A stretch of 64,000 nt of DNA from Curtobacterium flaccumfaciens. GTDB taxonomy: Bacteria; Actinomycetota; Actinomycetes; Actinomycetales; Microbacteriaceae. Below are positions 48,189 to 57,265 of this stretch, piece by piece; position 1 is the first letter of the stretch, and each line of letters starts with the position of its first letter. Below the pieces are notes generated by a model. That model saw only the letters and a program-made list of their open reading frames with translations. It had not been told where the DNA came from and made no database searches. Location: assembly GCA_029689965.1 (NCBI GenBank), contig CP121450.1, positions 1,178,001 to 1,242,000 of the forward strand, read 5' to 3'. Made by a program: the position numbers and the translations under genes.

Positions 48189-49993
48189 ATGCGCAGAACC
48201 GCAGTCCGAGGGGTGACCGTCGCCGCAGTCGCGACCGCACTCGTGTTCGGCTCACCCGTTGTCGCGAACGCGGCGGGCTACCCGAGCGACACCGCCAAAC
48301 CCGACCTCACGTCGCTCCTGAGCGGCTACGACCAGTTCTGGAAGTCGAGCGGGACGAACGACCTGCACGGCACCGTCCTCGACGCCGCGACGCTCGCGAA
48401 GAACGACGAGCTGACGTCCTGGATCAACCAGCACGCCACGAAGGCGCAGCAACTCAAGGCGCTGCAGGACTCCGAGTACCAGAACGCCACGAACACGACC
48501 TACGACCAGTCGTACACGGTGTCCCAGGGCCTCGGCGACGCACTCGAGAAGATCTACGTGCAGGGCCGCAACGACGGCTCGCTGCCCCTGACGAGCGCGC
48601 TCATCAACAGCTCGACCGGCACGAGCGGCGCGTACGTCAGCACCGGGGACGCCAAGGCGCACTACAGCTACCCGCGCCCCTTCCTGCCGACCGACGCGGA
48701 CGCGACCCTGCCGGCCGGCGACGACCAGACGGCCTGCGCACCCGCCACCGTCAACGGCTCGTCGCTCGCGGCCGTACGCGCCGGCAAGTCCTACACGGAT
48801 GCGAAGGGCAATCTGCGCATCACGCGCGTCCCCACCACGACCGACACCACCCACGAGTTCTCGCCGAACGACGTCGCGCTCGACCCCGGGTACGGCACCT
48901 CGGGCATCTGCACGGGCGGCTCGTACCCCTCGGGTCACACCACCACCGCGTACCAGGCGGGCTTCACCCTCGCGACCCTCGTCCCCGAGCTCGCGCCGGA
49001 GGTCCTCGCTCGCGCGTCCGAGGCCGGCAACGACCGCATCGTCCTCGGCGTGCACTACCCGCTCGACATCATCGGCGGCCGCATCGACGGCGAGGCGGCG
49101 CTCGCGGCCCGCTGGTCGGACGAGCAGTACCGCACGGAGGTCCTCGAGCCGGCACGCGCCGAACTCGTGGGGTACCTCGAGGCGCAGTGCGGCGACACCC
49201 TCGCGAACTGCATCGCCGCCGAGCAGAGCGCCGGGAAGTCCTACACGGACGACCCGTACGGCGGAGCCGCGATCCCCGGCGGCACGTCGCAGGTCGTCAC
49301 CGACCGTGCCTCGGCCGTGAAGGTCTACCAGGAGCGCATGACCTACGGCTTCGGAGCCACCGGCGCGACCGGTCTCGCCCCCTCGGTGCCGACCGGAGCG
49401 TCGAACCTGCTGCTCACCGCCTTCCCGACGCTCACCGACGCGCAGCGCACCTCCGTGCTCGCGCAGACCGAGATCGCCTCGGGCCAGCCCCTCGACCAGA
49501 CCGGCACCGCGGCCGGCTCCTGGGAGCGTCTCGACCTCGCTGCCGCGACGAGCGCCACGGTCGCGGTCGCGCCGGACGGCACCGCGAAGGTCCTCTCGAC
49601 CGGTGGGACCGCCGGGTCGTGACCGGCGTCCTCACCGCGCCGAAGGGCACCTCGGTCGCCGCGGGCGGCACGCTCGCCCTGGCCGGCACCGGCTTCACCG
49701 CGGGGGCGACGCTGCGGGTCGTCCTGCACTCCGACCCGGTCACGGTGGGCACGCTCACCGTCGCGTCGGACGGCACCGTGTCCGGCAGTGTGACGATCCC
49801 GGCGGGCACCGCCACGGGAGCGCACACGATCGACGTGGTGGACGCGTCGGGCGCCTCGACGCTCGTGGCGCCGCTGGCGATCACGGTCACCCCGGCCGCC
49901 GCCGTCGGCACCGGCACCGGTACCGGAGGCGGTACGGGGGTCGCGGTCGTCGACCCGACCACCGGCGTCCACCTCCCGGTGGTCTCCGGCTGA
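48189..49993 (+). CDS. Secreted PAP2/class A acid phosphatase with C-terminal Ig-like domain (one frameshift)
   Basis: About 601 aa. Signal peptide (GVTVAAVATALVFGSPVVANA). The vanadium-phosphatase triad is present: KAHYSYPRPF, GGSYPSGHTTTAYQ and NDRIVLGVHYPLDIIGGR. Downstream of the catalytic domain a frame change at 49612-49616 (CCGGG, one G missing) leads into an 85-residue Ig-like domain (VAAGGTLALAGTGFTAGATL) and a Gly/Thr tail without LPXTG. The raw reading would stop at 49622. AGGGAGGAG lies upstream of the ATG. Likely scavenges phosphate from extracellular esters. Confidence 0.9.
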
Positions 49994-49996
49994 GCG

Positions 49997-50080
49997 ACTC
50001 CGACCGGCCGGTGTCCGTTCCGTACGGGCGTCGGCCGAACTCCGGCCGGCCGGTGTCCGTTCCGTACGGGCGCCGGCCGG
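49997..50080. repeat. Two tandem 42-bp units
   Basis: Units at 49997-50038 and 50039-50080, sharing CCGGCCGGTGTCCGTTCCGT and nearly all other bases. They fill the gap between the phosphatase stop and the L,D-transpeptidase ribosome site. Confidence 0.8.
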
Positions 50081-50109
50081 TCACCCGTCCCACCTCTGGA
50101 GAACCCCGC

Positions 50110-50973
50110 ATGCGTACCCGCACCCTCTGGACCACCGTCGGCGTCGCCGCGGCCGCCGTCATCGCAGCCGGGGCGATCGCCGTCCCGTTCGTCGTCGGCG
50201 GCACCGAGGCCGCGGGAGCCCGGCCGACCGCATCGACCTCCTCGGCACCCACCGTCCCGCCGGTCGCGGCCTCGGCGCTCGCCGCGCTGCCCGAGGCGCA
50301 GTACTCCGCGGTGATCGGCGGACTCATGCCGTCGGACCGCACCGTGACGTCCGACACGGTGTTCCGGCTCACCGCGGACGCGCCGCTCTTCGGCGCGGAC
50401 CGCCGTACGCCCGTCGCCCGGTTCGCCGCGAAGGACTTCCTGCAGCAGCCGACCACCGTCGTCGGACTCCGTCGCGACGGCGACTGGGAACTCGTCCTGA
50501 CCCCGGCACGGCGGCAGCTGCCGTCGAAGGCCGGCGGATCCGGTGCGGCGGCGCAGACCTCGGCGTGGGTGCCGGTGTCGTCGCTGCGGAAGGTCTCGAC
50601 ACCGACCTCCCGCGTGGTCATCTCCACGAAGGACCAGACCGTGTCGATCGTCACCGCGTCGGGCAGGGTCTCGCAGCGGTTCGACGCCGGGGTCGGGACC
50701 GCGGGCACCCCCACACCGACCGGCGTCATCGGGTACCTGGAGCAGCGGTACGTCGACCCGACCCAGGGCACCGGCGACCACCCGATCCAGCTGACCTCGC
50801 TGCACTCGAGTGCGGCCGACGAGCCGTACGGCGGCCACGACGGCGGGCTGATCGGCCTGCACTGGAACGCGACGACCTCGGGGGCCGTGTCGCACGGGTG
50901 CGTCCGGCTCGACGCCGAGGCGGTGGCGGCGGTGGACGCCCTGCCGCTGGGCACCCTCGTGACGGTCGAGTAG
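50110..50973 (+). CDS. L,D-transpeptidase (YkuD domain)
   Basis: 287 aa, unbroken. N-terminal signal or anchor helix (LWTTVGVAAAAVIAAGAIAVPFVVGG), an SH3-like middle part and the YkuD domain with IGLHWNATTSGAVSHGCVRL, containing the catalytic His and Cys (SHGCVR). It forms 3-3 peptide cross-links in the cell wall or links proteins to it. GGAGAA precedes the ATG. It follows the PAP2 phosphatase in the same direction but a 42-bp tandem repeat lies between. Confidence 0.93.
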   Translation: MRTRTLWTTVGVAAAAVIAAGAIAVPFVVGGTEAAGARPTASTSSAPTVPPVAASALAALPEAQYSAVIGGLMPSDRTVTSDTVFRLTADAPLFGADRRTPVARFAAKDFLQQPTTVVGLRRDGDWELVLTPARRQLPSKAGGSGAAAQTSAWVPVSSLRKVSTPTSRVVISTKDQTVSIVTASGRVSQRFDAGVGTAGTPTPTGVIGYLEQRYVDPTQGTGDHPIQLTSLHSSAADEPYGGHDGGLIGLHWNATTSGAVSHGCVRLDAEAVAAVDALPLGTLVTVE

Positions 50974-51012
50974 CGCCACCGCGGCTCGGCTCGGTTCGTA
51001 CCCGTACGAGAG

Positions 51013-51054
51013 ACGTCATCCGGCACCGCGTGAGACCGCGGCACCGGATGACGT
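51013..51054. terminator. Bidirectional hairpin terminator
   Basis: Perfect 11-bp arms ACGTCATCCGG / CCGGATGACGT with a 20-nt loop that can form an inner CCGCG stem, between converging genes. Confidence 0.7.
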
Positions 51055-51074
51055 TCGTCGTGCGAGGGGGCCGA

Positions 51075-51480
51075 TCAGCCCGTCGCACCGCCGATGATCG
51101 CCGGTCGCTCGGTCGGGTCGTGCTCCGCGACGAACGTCACGGCCTGGGCGCGCCAGCTGGTCCACGCCATCGGTGTCGAACCGCAGCGAGCTCGTCCAGG
51201 CGTCGCCCGCGCCGACGAACCGGTACGCCAGCTGCTCGTCCACGATGACGTGGTCGTCCGGGGTGCCGGCGAACGCGGTGGCGCTCACGCTCACCCAGCG
51301 TGGGGACTCGCACTCGATCACCCACTGCACGGTGCCCGTCGTGTGGTCGGCGATCATCGTCGTGGTGCCGCAACCCGGTGACTGGGGGTCTCGGGACTCG
51401 GCCGCCGAGGCCGTGACGGCGCCACTGGACAGGCCGAGGAGGAACGTACCGGCTGCCGTGAGCGCAAGGATCCGCTTCAT
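51075..51480 (-). CDS. Small secreted hypothetical protein (one probable indel)
   Basis: About 134 aa. Clear signal peptide (MKRILAL, hydrophobic TAAGTFLLGLSSGAV, cleavage near TASAA). The mature part is beta-rich (TVQWVIECESPRWVSVSATA, EQLAYRFVGAGDAWTSSLRF) with two Cys that could form a disulfide. The straight frame continues to 51016 but becomes Arg-rich and unlike a protein after about 51180. A one-base frame change there gives AQAVTFVAEHDPTERPAII and the stop at 51075, which I prefer. GGAG lies upstream. No family recognised. Confidence 0.6.
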
Positions 51481-51598
51481 CGTGGAACTCCAATCTGATG
51501 TATCAGGAGTCCTGAGTCTGGCGTGCGGACGACGTGACGTCAATCCCGTGGCGACATCCTGCCGCGAGGTGCGGAGCCCGGTCGACGTGCAGCGTGTG

Positions 51599-52403
51599 TC
51601 AGTGCTTGCGGCCGACGGCGAAGACCCGGCGGAACGGGTACACCGTGCCGTGGGCACCGACGGGGTAGGCCATGCGCACAGCCGCTGCGTAGTCGGCCTG
51701 GTACGCCGCAGTCAGCGATCCCGAGGGGTCGGCGGCGTCGAGCGCTTCGAGCGCCGGCCGCAGCCCGGTCCCCCGTACCCATGCCAGCACCGGGTCGGCC
51801 CCCTGCAGGAGCTGCGTGTACGTGGTCTCCCATGCGCGGGCCTCGAACCCGGCGTCGAGCAGTATGCCGAGGTACCCAGCGGGGCCGAGCACGGGTCCTC
51901 GCGCAGGACGCCGGACAGTGCCGCCGCCCACGGCCCCGAGGCGGCGATGGAACGCATGAGCGCGTGCGACGGTGACGCGAAGTTGCCCGGCACCTGCATC
52001 GCGAACCACGCCCCGGCGGCATCGCGTCGAGCCACGCCGGGAGCAACGAGACGTGCGACGGCACCCATTGCAGTGCTGCGTTCGTCACGACCACGTCGTC
52101 GGCGGGGCCGGGCGTCCAGTCCTCGATGGCGCCGAGCTCGAACGAGAGGTTCGGCAGACCGGCCGCCGCTGCGGCCGCCGACTCGAGCATCTCCGGCGAG
52201 CTGTCGATCCCGACCACCGACGCGGTGGGCCACCGCGCCGCCAACGTGGCGGTGAGGGTCCCGGGGCCGCAGCCGAGGTCGACGACGCGACGCGGCGCCT
52301 CCCGGCCGTCGCCACTCGGCCACGCGACCTGGGCGACCAGGTCGTGGAACGGCCGCGCGCGGTCGTCCGCGAACGCGGCGTACCGCGACGGGTCCCAGCG
52401 CAT
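51599..52403 (-). CDS. tam: Trans-aconitate 2-methyltransferase (two frameshifts)
   Basis: SAM-dependent enzyme that methylates trans-aconitate, a by-product that inhibits aconitase. About 268 aa. MRWDPSRYAAFADDRARPFHDLV at the N-terminus is the family signature; the SAM-binding motif is VVDLGCGPG, followed by VVGIDSSPEML and NAALQWVPSH. Missing bases at 52011-52016 and 51893-51895 restore the C-terminus (PAGYLGILLDAGFEARAWET). In the raw sequence it is fused to the NagD-like gene; removing one T from AGCTTC at 52409-52414 ends that gene with TAG 2 bp before this start. Confidence 0.88.
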
Positions 52404-52405
52404 CG

Positions 52406-53204
52406 CTACAGCTTCGACCTCGAAGGGCTCGGTGCGGACCAGTTCGTGCACGCCGGAGATGACCTCGCTGGGGCGGAACGGATAGCGGTCGATCTCGGCC
52501 TGGTCGCTGATGCCGGTCATGACGAGGACGGTGTGGAGCCCCGCCTCGATACCGGCCTGCACGTCGGTGTCCATCCGGTCGCCGATCATGCCCGTGTTCT
52601 CGGAGTGCGCTCCGATCCGGTTCATCGCGGAGCGGAACATCATCGGGTTCGGCTTGCCGACGACGTACGGCTGCTTGCCGGTGGCCTTCTCGATCATCGC
52701 CGCGATTGCGCCGGTCGCGGGCAGGACGCCCTCGGCGCTCGGACCGGTGGCGTCCGGGTTCGTGACGATGAAGCGTGCGCCGTCGCGGATGAGCCGGACC
52801 GCCTTGGTGATCGCCTCGAACGAGTAGTTGCGGGTCTCGCCGACGACCACGTAGTCGGGGGCGGTCTCGGTCATGATGAAGCCGGCCTCGTGCAGCGCGG
52901 TGGTCATGCCGGCCTCGCCGATGACGAACGCGGAGCCGCCCGGCATCTGGGACCGGCAGAAGTCGGCCGTGGCGAGTGCCGACGTCCAGATGCGCTCCTC
53001 GGGGACCTCGAGGCCCGACCAGCGGAGCCGGGCGCTGAGGTCGCGCGGCGTGAAGATCGAGTTGTTCGTCAGGACCAGGAACTCGGTGCCCTCGTCGACC
53101 CACTGCTGGATGAGCTCGGGAGCGCCGGGGAGCGCCTGGTTCTCGTGCACGAGCACGCCGTCCATGTCGGTCAGCCAGCACTCGACGTCGTCGCGGGTTG
53201 CCAT
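52406..53204 (-). CDS. HAD-IIA (NagD-like) phosphatase; reads into tam through a probable insertion error
   Basis: About 265 aa. Motif I LTDMDGVLVHENQ (Asp13, Asp15), motif II LVLTNNSIFTP, the capping domain, motif III GKPNPMMF and motif IV IGDRMDTDVQAG identify a NagD-type nucleotide or sugar phosphatase. The open frame continues without a stop into the methyltransferase (535 aa in all). If the T in AGCTTC (52409-52414) is extra, as it seems to be in three other genes, the protein ends EPFEVEL with a TAG at 52406-52408, the normal family length. The substrate is unknown. Confidence 0.88.
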
Positions 53205-53381
53205 GGGCTCACCCTACTGGGCGGCCGTGGCGGTCCGGCTGGTGGCCGGCTCGGAGCGGGCCGGGAGGAACGGATCGGCTCTTGCGTGCGGCCCCGGGAA
53301 CCGAGATGGTCGAGACACCGAACGGCGGTCGGCTTTGCCCTAGGCTTTTCGGTACACGTATCGATCCAAGGAGACCAGACC

Positions 53382-54058
53382 GTGCTCGTCGAACCCGGAA
53401 CGCCGACCGCCGCACCTCGACCCACCCCGGCGTCGGACCGCGTGGAGCCCGCACCGCGACGGCGACGAGGGCGGCCGAACGTGCTCTCCCGTGAGCAGGT
53501 GATCGACGCCGCGACGGCCATCGCGAACGAGGACGGTCTCGACCGGCTCTCGTTCCGGGCCCTCGGCGTGCGGCTCGGGGTCGCACCGATGACGGTGCAC
53601 CGGACGATCGGCGGCCTGGACGACCTGCACGCGGAACTCGTCCGGCGAACGGTCGACGAGTTCACCGCGACCTTCGTCTGGCCGTCGGAGTGGCACGCGG
53701 TGGTACGCGTGTTCGCGACGACCTTCCGTGACCTCATGCTGACCCACCCGCTCGTGCTCGAGTCGCACAGTCGCCGCGGGGCCCTCGTCTCGACCGAGTC
53801 CGACGCCGTCGTCGGGAAGGTCGTCGGCGCGCTGCGCTCGGCCGGGCTGCCCGACGCCGAGGCGATGTACGCGTTCTTCGTCGTGTACGACTTCGTCGTC
53901 GGCCACACCGGCGTGCAGGTCGGCCGGGGTTCCGCCGAGGCAGGGCGTCCGGAGCGGCACGCCCTGGTGGGGAGATCCTCGGGTCGCACTCGTACGAGGA
54001 CCGGTTCGCCCTCGGGCTCGACCTGCTCATCGCCGGGATCGAGTCGCGCGTCCACTGA
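53382..54058 (+). CDS. TetR-family regulator (one frameshift)
   Basis: About 225 aa. After a Pro/Arg-rich N-terminus, the HTH is LSREQVIDAATAIANEDGLD, then LSFRALGVRLGVAPMTVHRT. The C-terminal ligand domain has MLTHPLVLESHSRRGAL and YAFFVVYDFVVGHTGVQVG. AAGGAG (53368-53373) sets the GTG at 53382. One G is missing at 53969-53972 (HALVGEILGSHSYEDRFALG). An imperfect palindrome TCGGTAC-AC-GTATCGA at 53349-53364 just upstream could be its own operator. The divergent NagD-like gene is the nearest possible target. Confidence 0.87.
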
Positions 54059-54113
54059 CGGGTGGCGGACGGCCCTCGCACGGTGCGAGGTCTCGCCGAC
54101 GCCGCGCGGTTCG

Positions 54114-54174
54114 GTGCGAGGTTCCGCGCAGTGTGCGAGGCGCGTGAACTCGCACACTGCGCGGAACCTCGCAC
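54114..54174. repeat. Hairpin with 26-bp perfect arms, GTGCGAGGTTCCG family
   Basis: Left arm 54114-54139, right arm 54149-54174, exact complements with a 9-nt loop. A smaller dyad CCTCGCAC-G-GTGCGAGG sits at 54074-54090. The arm's first 13 bases equal those of the hairpin at 10819. It fills most of the TetR-TrmH gap. Confidence 0.9.
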
Positions 54175-54246
54175 GCTGCGCACGCGGGGTCGGACGCGGG
54201 GTCGCACGGTGCGAGGGCACCGCGCAGCCGACCGTACCCTGGGGTC

Positions 54247-54881
54247 GTGACCGCAGCGCCCGAACCGTCCCACGAGGCGACCACCCACGGCGTCGGGCCG
54301 CATCCCGAGCCGTGGCCCGACGACCCGCGGCTCGACCCGGAGCTCCTCGCGACGGGTGACACCCGCAACGTCGTGGACCGCTACCGGTACTGGTCGATGG
54401 ACGCGATCGTCGCCGACCTCGACACCCGCCGGCACGCGTTCGACGTGGCGATCGAGAACTGGCAGCACGACCTCAACATCGGGTCGATCGTCCGGAGTGC
54501 CAACGCGTTCCTCGCCGGCACCGTGCACATCGTCGGGCGCCGTCGGTGGAACAAACGCGGTGCGATGGTGACCGATCGCTACCAGCACGTGCGGTACCAC
54601 CCGGACGTCGCGGCGTTCCTCGCGGCCATGCACGACGAGGGGCGTCCGGTGATCGCGATCGACAACACCCCCGGAGCCGAACGGATCGAGTCGGCCGTCA
54701 TCCCCGAGCGCTGCGTGTTCCTGTCGGGCAGGAGGGCCCCGGGCTCACCGACGAGGCCGTCGCCGGGGCCGACGGGCACCTCGAGATCGCGCAGTTCGGG
54801 TCGACGCGGAGCATCAACGCCTCGGCGGCCGCAGCGATCGTCATGCACAGCTGGGTCGTCCAGCACGCCGAACTCGACTGA
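54247..54881 (+). CDS. TrmH/SpoU-family RNA 2'-O-methyltransferase (one frameshift)
   Basis: About 211 aa, SPOUT fold. NIGSIVRSANAFLAGTVHIVG is motif 1 (with the catalytic Arg), PVIAIDNTPGAERIES follows, and the knot region is reached only after adding a base at 54726-54728: GQEGPGLTDEAV (motif 2) and GSTRSINASAAAAIVMHSWV (motif 3). It methylates tRNA or rRNA ribose; the exact target is not readable. GTG start at 54247. Downstream lies the second CGTCTC cluster. Confidence 0.92.
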
Positions 54882-54896
54882 TCCGGACTCGCTGCG

Positions 54897-55040
54897 TGCG
54901 AGACGCCGCAGCGTCTCGTCTCGTCGAGACGAGACGAGACGCTGCCCGCGAGACGCCGCTGTGGCGGCGAGACGCCGCCACAGGTCGCGGTGTCTCGAGG
55001 CGTTCGCGGTGTCTCGAGGTGGCCGCGGCGTCTCGCCGGA
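54897..55040. repeat. CGTCTC/GAGACG dyad cluster 2
   Basis: Includes a hairpin with 16-bp perfect arms (54908-54923, 54930-54945; loop TCGAGA), a dyad with 10-bp arms (54959-54968, 54974-54983; spacer GAGAC) and tandem GCGGTGTCTCGAGG units. Same motif vocabulary as 29044-29390. A half-copy CGCGCCTCCAGGCCG lies at 55097-55111. Confidence 0.8.
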
Positions 55041-55127
55041 GGAGGGGTGTGGATCGCGACCGAGACGATGACGCGGCCGGCGTGACGGCGGTGAGCCGCG
55101 CCTCCAGGCCGACTGCGTCCTGAGTCG

Positions 55128-56116
55128 TCAGCGCGCGGCCGTCGTCCGCCTGGCGACCAGCCGCGGTTCCACGAGCACCTCGGTGGCGGGCAGCCCCGGG
55201 TCGGCGATCCGGGCGAGCAACCGCTCGCCGGCCCCGCGCCCGATCTCGACGCTCCGGTCGTCGATGCTCGTCAGCCCGACGTACCGCGTCGCTGCGAGCG
55301 GCGTGTCGTCGTAGCCCATGACGGAGACGTCCTCGGGGACCCGCAGCCCTCGCTCGGCGAGCTCGGACAACGCCCCGAGCGCCATGACGTCGTTCGCCGC
55401 GAAGACTGCCGTGACGTCGGGGTGCTCGTCGAGGAGTCCGGCGAGGGCGCGCGACCCGGCCTCCTCCGTCGGCTCGACCGGCAGGACCGTCACCGCGACG
55501 CTCGCGGCGGAGGCCACCGCCGACTCGAACCCGGCACGTCGTTCCGTCGACGCCGCCGACCGGGCCCCGATGAACCCGAGGCGGGTGTGGCCGAGTCCGA
55601 GCAGGTGCTCGGCGGCCATGCGACCCCCGGCACGGTCGTCGTTCGCGACCGTGTCGGCGCGCGGGATCGAGACCCGGCCACCGGCGATCACCAGGGGCGT
55701 GGAAGCCGGGATCGCCAGGTCCGTGTCGGGTTCCCCGGCGATGACGAGGCCCTCGACGCGCATCGAGAGGAAGCCCTCCACCGGGGACGCGTCGAGCCCG
55801 GTGTTCAGGAACCGGTCGGCGACGACGAGCCGGTGGCCCTGGTCTTGCAGCGCTTCGCGCAGGCCGGTCAGCAGGTCGACGAACCACTGGTTCCGGAAGT
55901 CGTCGAGCACCACGCCGATCGTCCGGGAACGCGTGCCCGCCAGCGACACGGCTGCGGTGGACGGACGGTAGTCGAGCTCCTGGATGGCCTTCAGCACCGC
56001 TTCGCGTCGCTGCTGGCTCACCCTGGGGGAGCGCTGCAGCGCGAGGGAGACCAGGGATTTCGAGACCCGGCGCGCGCGGCGACGTCGTAGATGGTCGCGG
56101 GCTTGCCGGCTCCCAT
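55128..56116 (-). CDS. LacI-family transcriptional regulator (one frameshift)
   Basis: About 329 aa. HTH KPATIYDVAARAGVSKSLVS with the hinge RVSQQRREAVLKAIQELDYR, then a periplasmic-binding-like effector domain (IGVVLDDFRNQWF, VANDDRAGGRMAAEHLLGLG, TAVFAANDVMALGAL, DVSVMGYDDTPLA). One base is missing in CCCGG at 56066-56070, inside the HTH. Start at 56116 or 56125; GGAGG lies upstream at a poor distance from both. Effector and target are unknown; the epimerase gene is divergent from it. Confidence 0.9.
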
Positions 56117-56199
56117 GATCTGCATCGACCTCCGTGGCTCTCCCGTCGATCGTAGCGGGGCGCGTCGCGTCTGCGGTTCGGCCTGGAGGCGCGGGGTCG

Positions 56200-56253
56200 A
56201 GTGAGCAGGAATCGTCGCGTCCGCCGACGGGCGCGCGACGATCTGCGCTCAGT
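56200..56253. repeat. AGTGAGCAG-family imperfect hairpin
   Basis: Starts AGTGAGC (56200) and ends GCTCAGT (56253), with an inner exact pair ATCGTCGCG (56211-56219) / CGCGACGAT (56234-56242). Related to 44499-44553. A half-copy CGGCCTGGAGGCGCG lies just before it at 56179-56193. Confidence 0.65.
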
Positions 56254-56380
56254 CAACGAGAGCCACCGCGAGGTCGGTCGCCAGGGCTGGGTCCTGCTCC
56301 GCTGGACGAAGTCGGACCTGGACGACCACGCAGCGAAGACGCTCGCCGAACTCCGGGACGTCCTGCGGGAGCGCGCGTAA
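56252..56380 (+). pseudogene. Possible C-terminal gene remnant (DUF559-like?)
   Basis: An open frame without start codon, ending at TAA 56378-56380, reads REVGRQGWVLLRWTKSDLDD followed by a Leu/Glu/Arg helix. The W-x-x-LRWT-x-x-DL pattern resembles the end of DUF559/Vsr-like nuclease domains found beside AbiEi-type proteins. It is short and could be chance; the codon-level look is protein-like. Confidence 0.3.
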
Positions 56381-56390
56381 CCTCCGCCGC

Positions 56391-57194
56391 ATGGCGACGC
56401 TCCTCATCACCGGTGCTGCTGGCCGGATCGGGGCGGCCCTGCGCCCCCGACTGCTCGCGGCCGGACACGACCTCGTCCTGCTCGATGAACACGAGCCGTC
56501 GGACGCGGTGACCGCAGGCGAACGGCTCGTGGTCGGCTCGGTGAACGACCCCGATGCGCTCGACGACGCGCTGGTGGGCGTCGACACGGTCGTGCACCTC
56601 GCCGGGATCCCCACCGAGGACGACTGGGACGCCCTGGTGGCCGCGAACCTGACCGGGACCAAGAACGTCCTCGAACGGGCCGCGGCCGCCGGTGTGCTCC
56701 GGGTCGTGCAGGCGAGTTCGGTCCACGCGGTCGGTCGCGTCCCGGAGCCCGTCGACGAGGCGGGAAGCGTCGCCGGTGACCGGCTCCCGCGGCCGGACAC
56801 GTACTACGGCGTCACCAAGGCCGGGATGGAGTTGCTGGGCAGCCTGTTCGCGGACCGGTTCGAGATGTCGATCGTCTCGGCGCGGATCGGGGCGTTCGGC
56901 GAAGTGCCGTCGTCGCAGCGGGCGCTCCTGCTGTGGTCCTCGCCCGACGACCTCGCCCGCCTGGTGATCGCCACGACCGAGTTGACCGAAGCCGGACACC
57001 ACGTGGTCTGGGCGGTCTCGAGGAACACCGGGTCTCCGGCCGATCTGCGTGCCGGCGAGTCGATCGGCTTCGCCCCACGCGACGACGCCTCCCACGTGCT
57101 CGACCCCGAGGAGCGGGACGCCTTCGAACCGGAGGACATGCGGTACCTCGGTGGTGGTCTGGCGGATGTCCCGCTCGGCCGTCGCACGCACTGA
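56391..57194 (+). CDS. NAD-dependent epimerase/dehydratase family protein
   Basis: 267 aa, unbroken. Extended SDR: NAD-binding TGAAGRIG, VGSVNDPDALDDAL, VVHLAGIPTEDDW, NLTGTKNVLERA, and the catalytic TYYGVTKAGMELLG (YxxxK). The short C-terminal domain and overall size resemble uronate dehydrogenases and related sugar oxidoreductases. The substrate is not certain. Start placed at the ATG at 56391; no strong ribosome site. Divergent from the LacI regulator, which may control it. Confidence 0.85.
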   Translation: MATLLITGAAGRIGAALRPRLLAAGHDLVLLDEHEPSDAVTAGERLVVGSVNDPDALDDALVGVDTVVHLAGIPTEDDWDALVAANLTGTKNVLERAAAAGVLRVVQASSVHAVGRVPEPVDEAGSVAGDRLPRPDTYYGVTKAGMELLGSLFADRFEMSIVSARIGAFGEVPSSQRALLLWSSPDDLARLVIATTELTEAGHHVVWAVSRNTGSPADLRAGESIGFAPRDDASHVLDPEERDAFEPEDMRYLGGGLADVPLGRRTH

Positions 57195-57265
57195 CAGCGG
57201 GTTCGACGGGCGACGGACGGCGGACGACGCGGGCGGACGACGCGCGGGCGGTCGGCGGGCGGGCG

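Noticed and set aside
51599..53204. Bifunctional NagD-methyltransferase fusion enzyme
   Set aside because: A single T removed from an AGCTTC context, the same change that repairs three other genes, gives two normal-length proteins with a stop and a start 2 bp apart.
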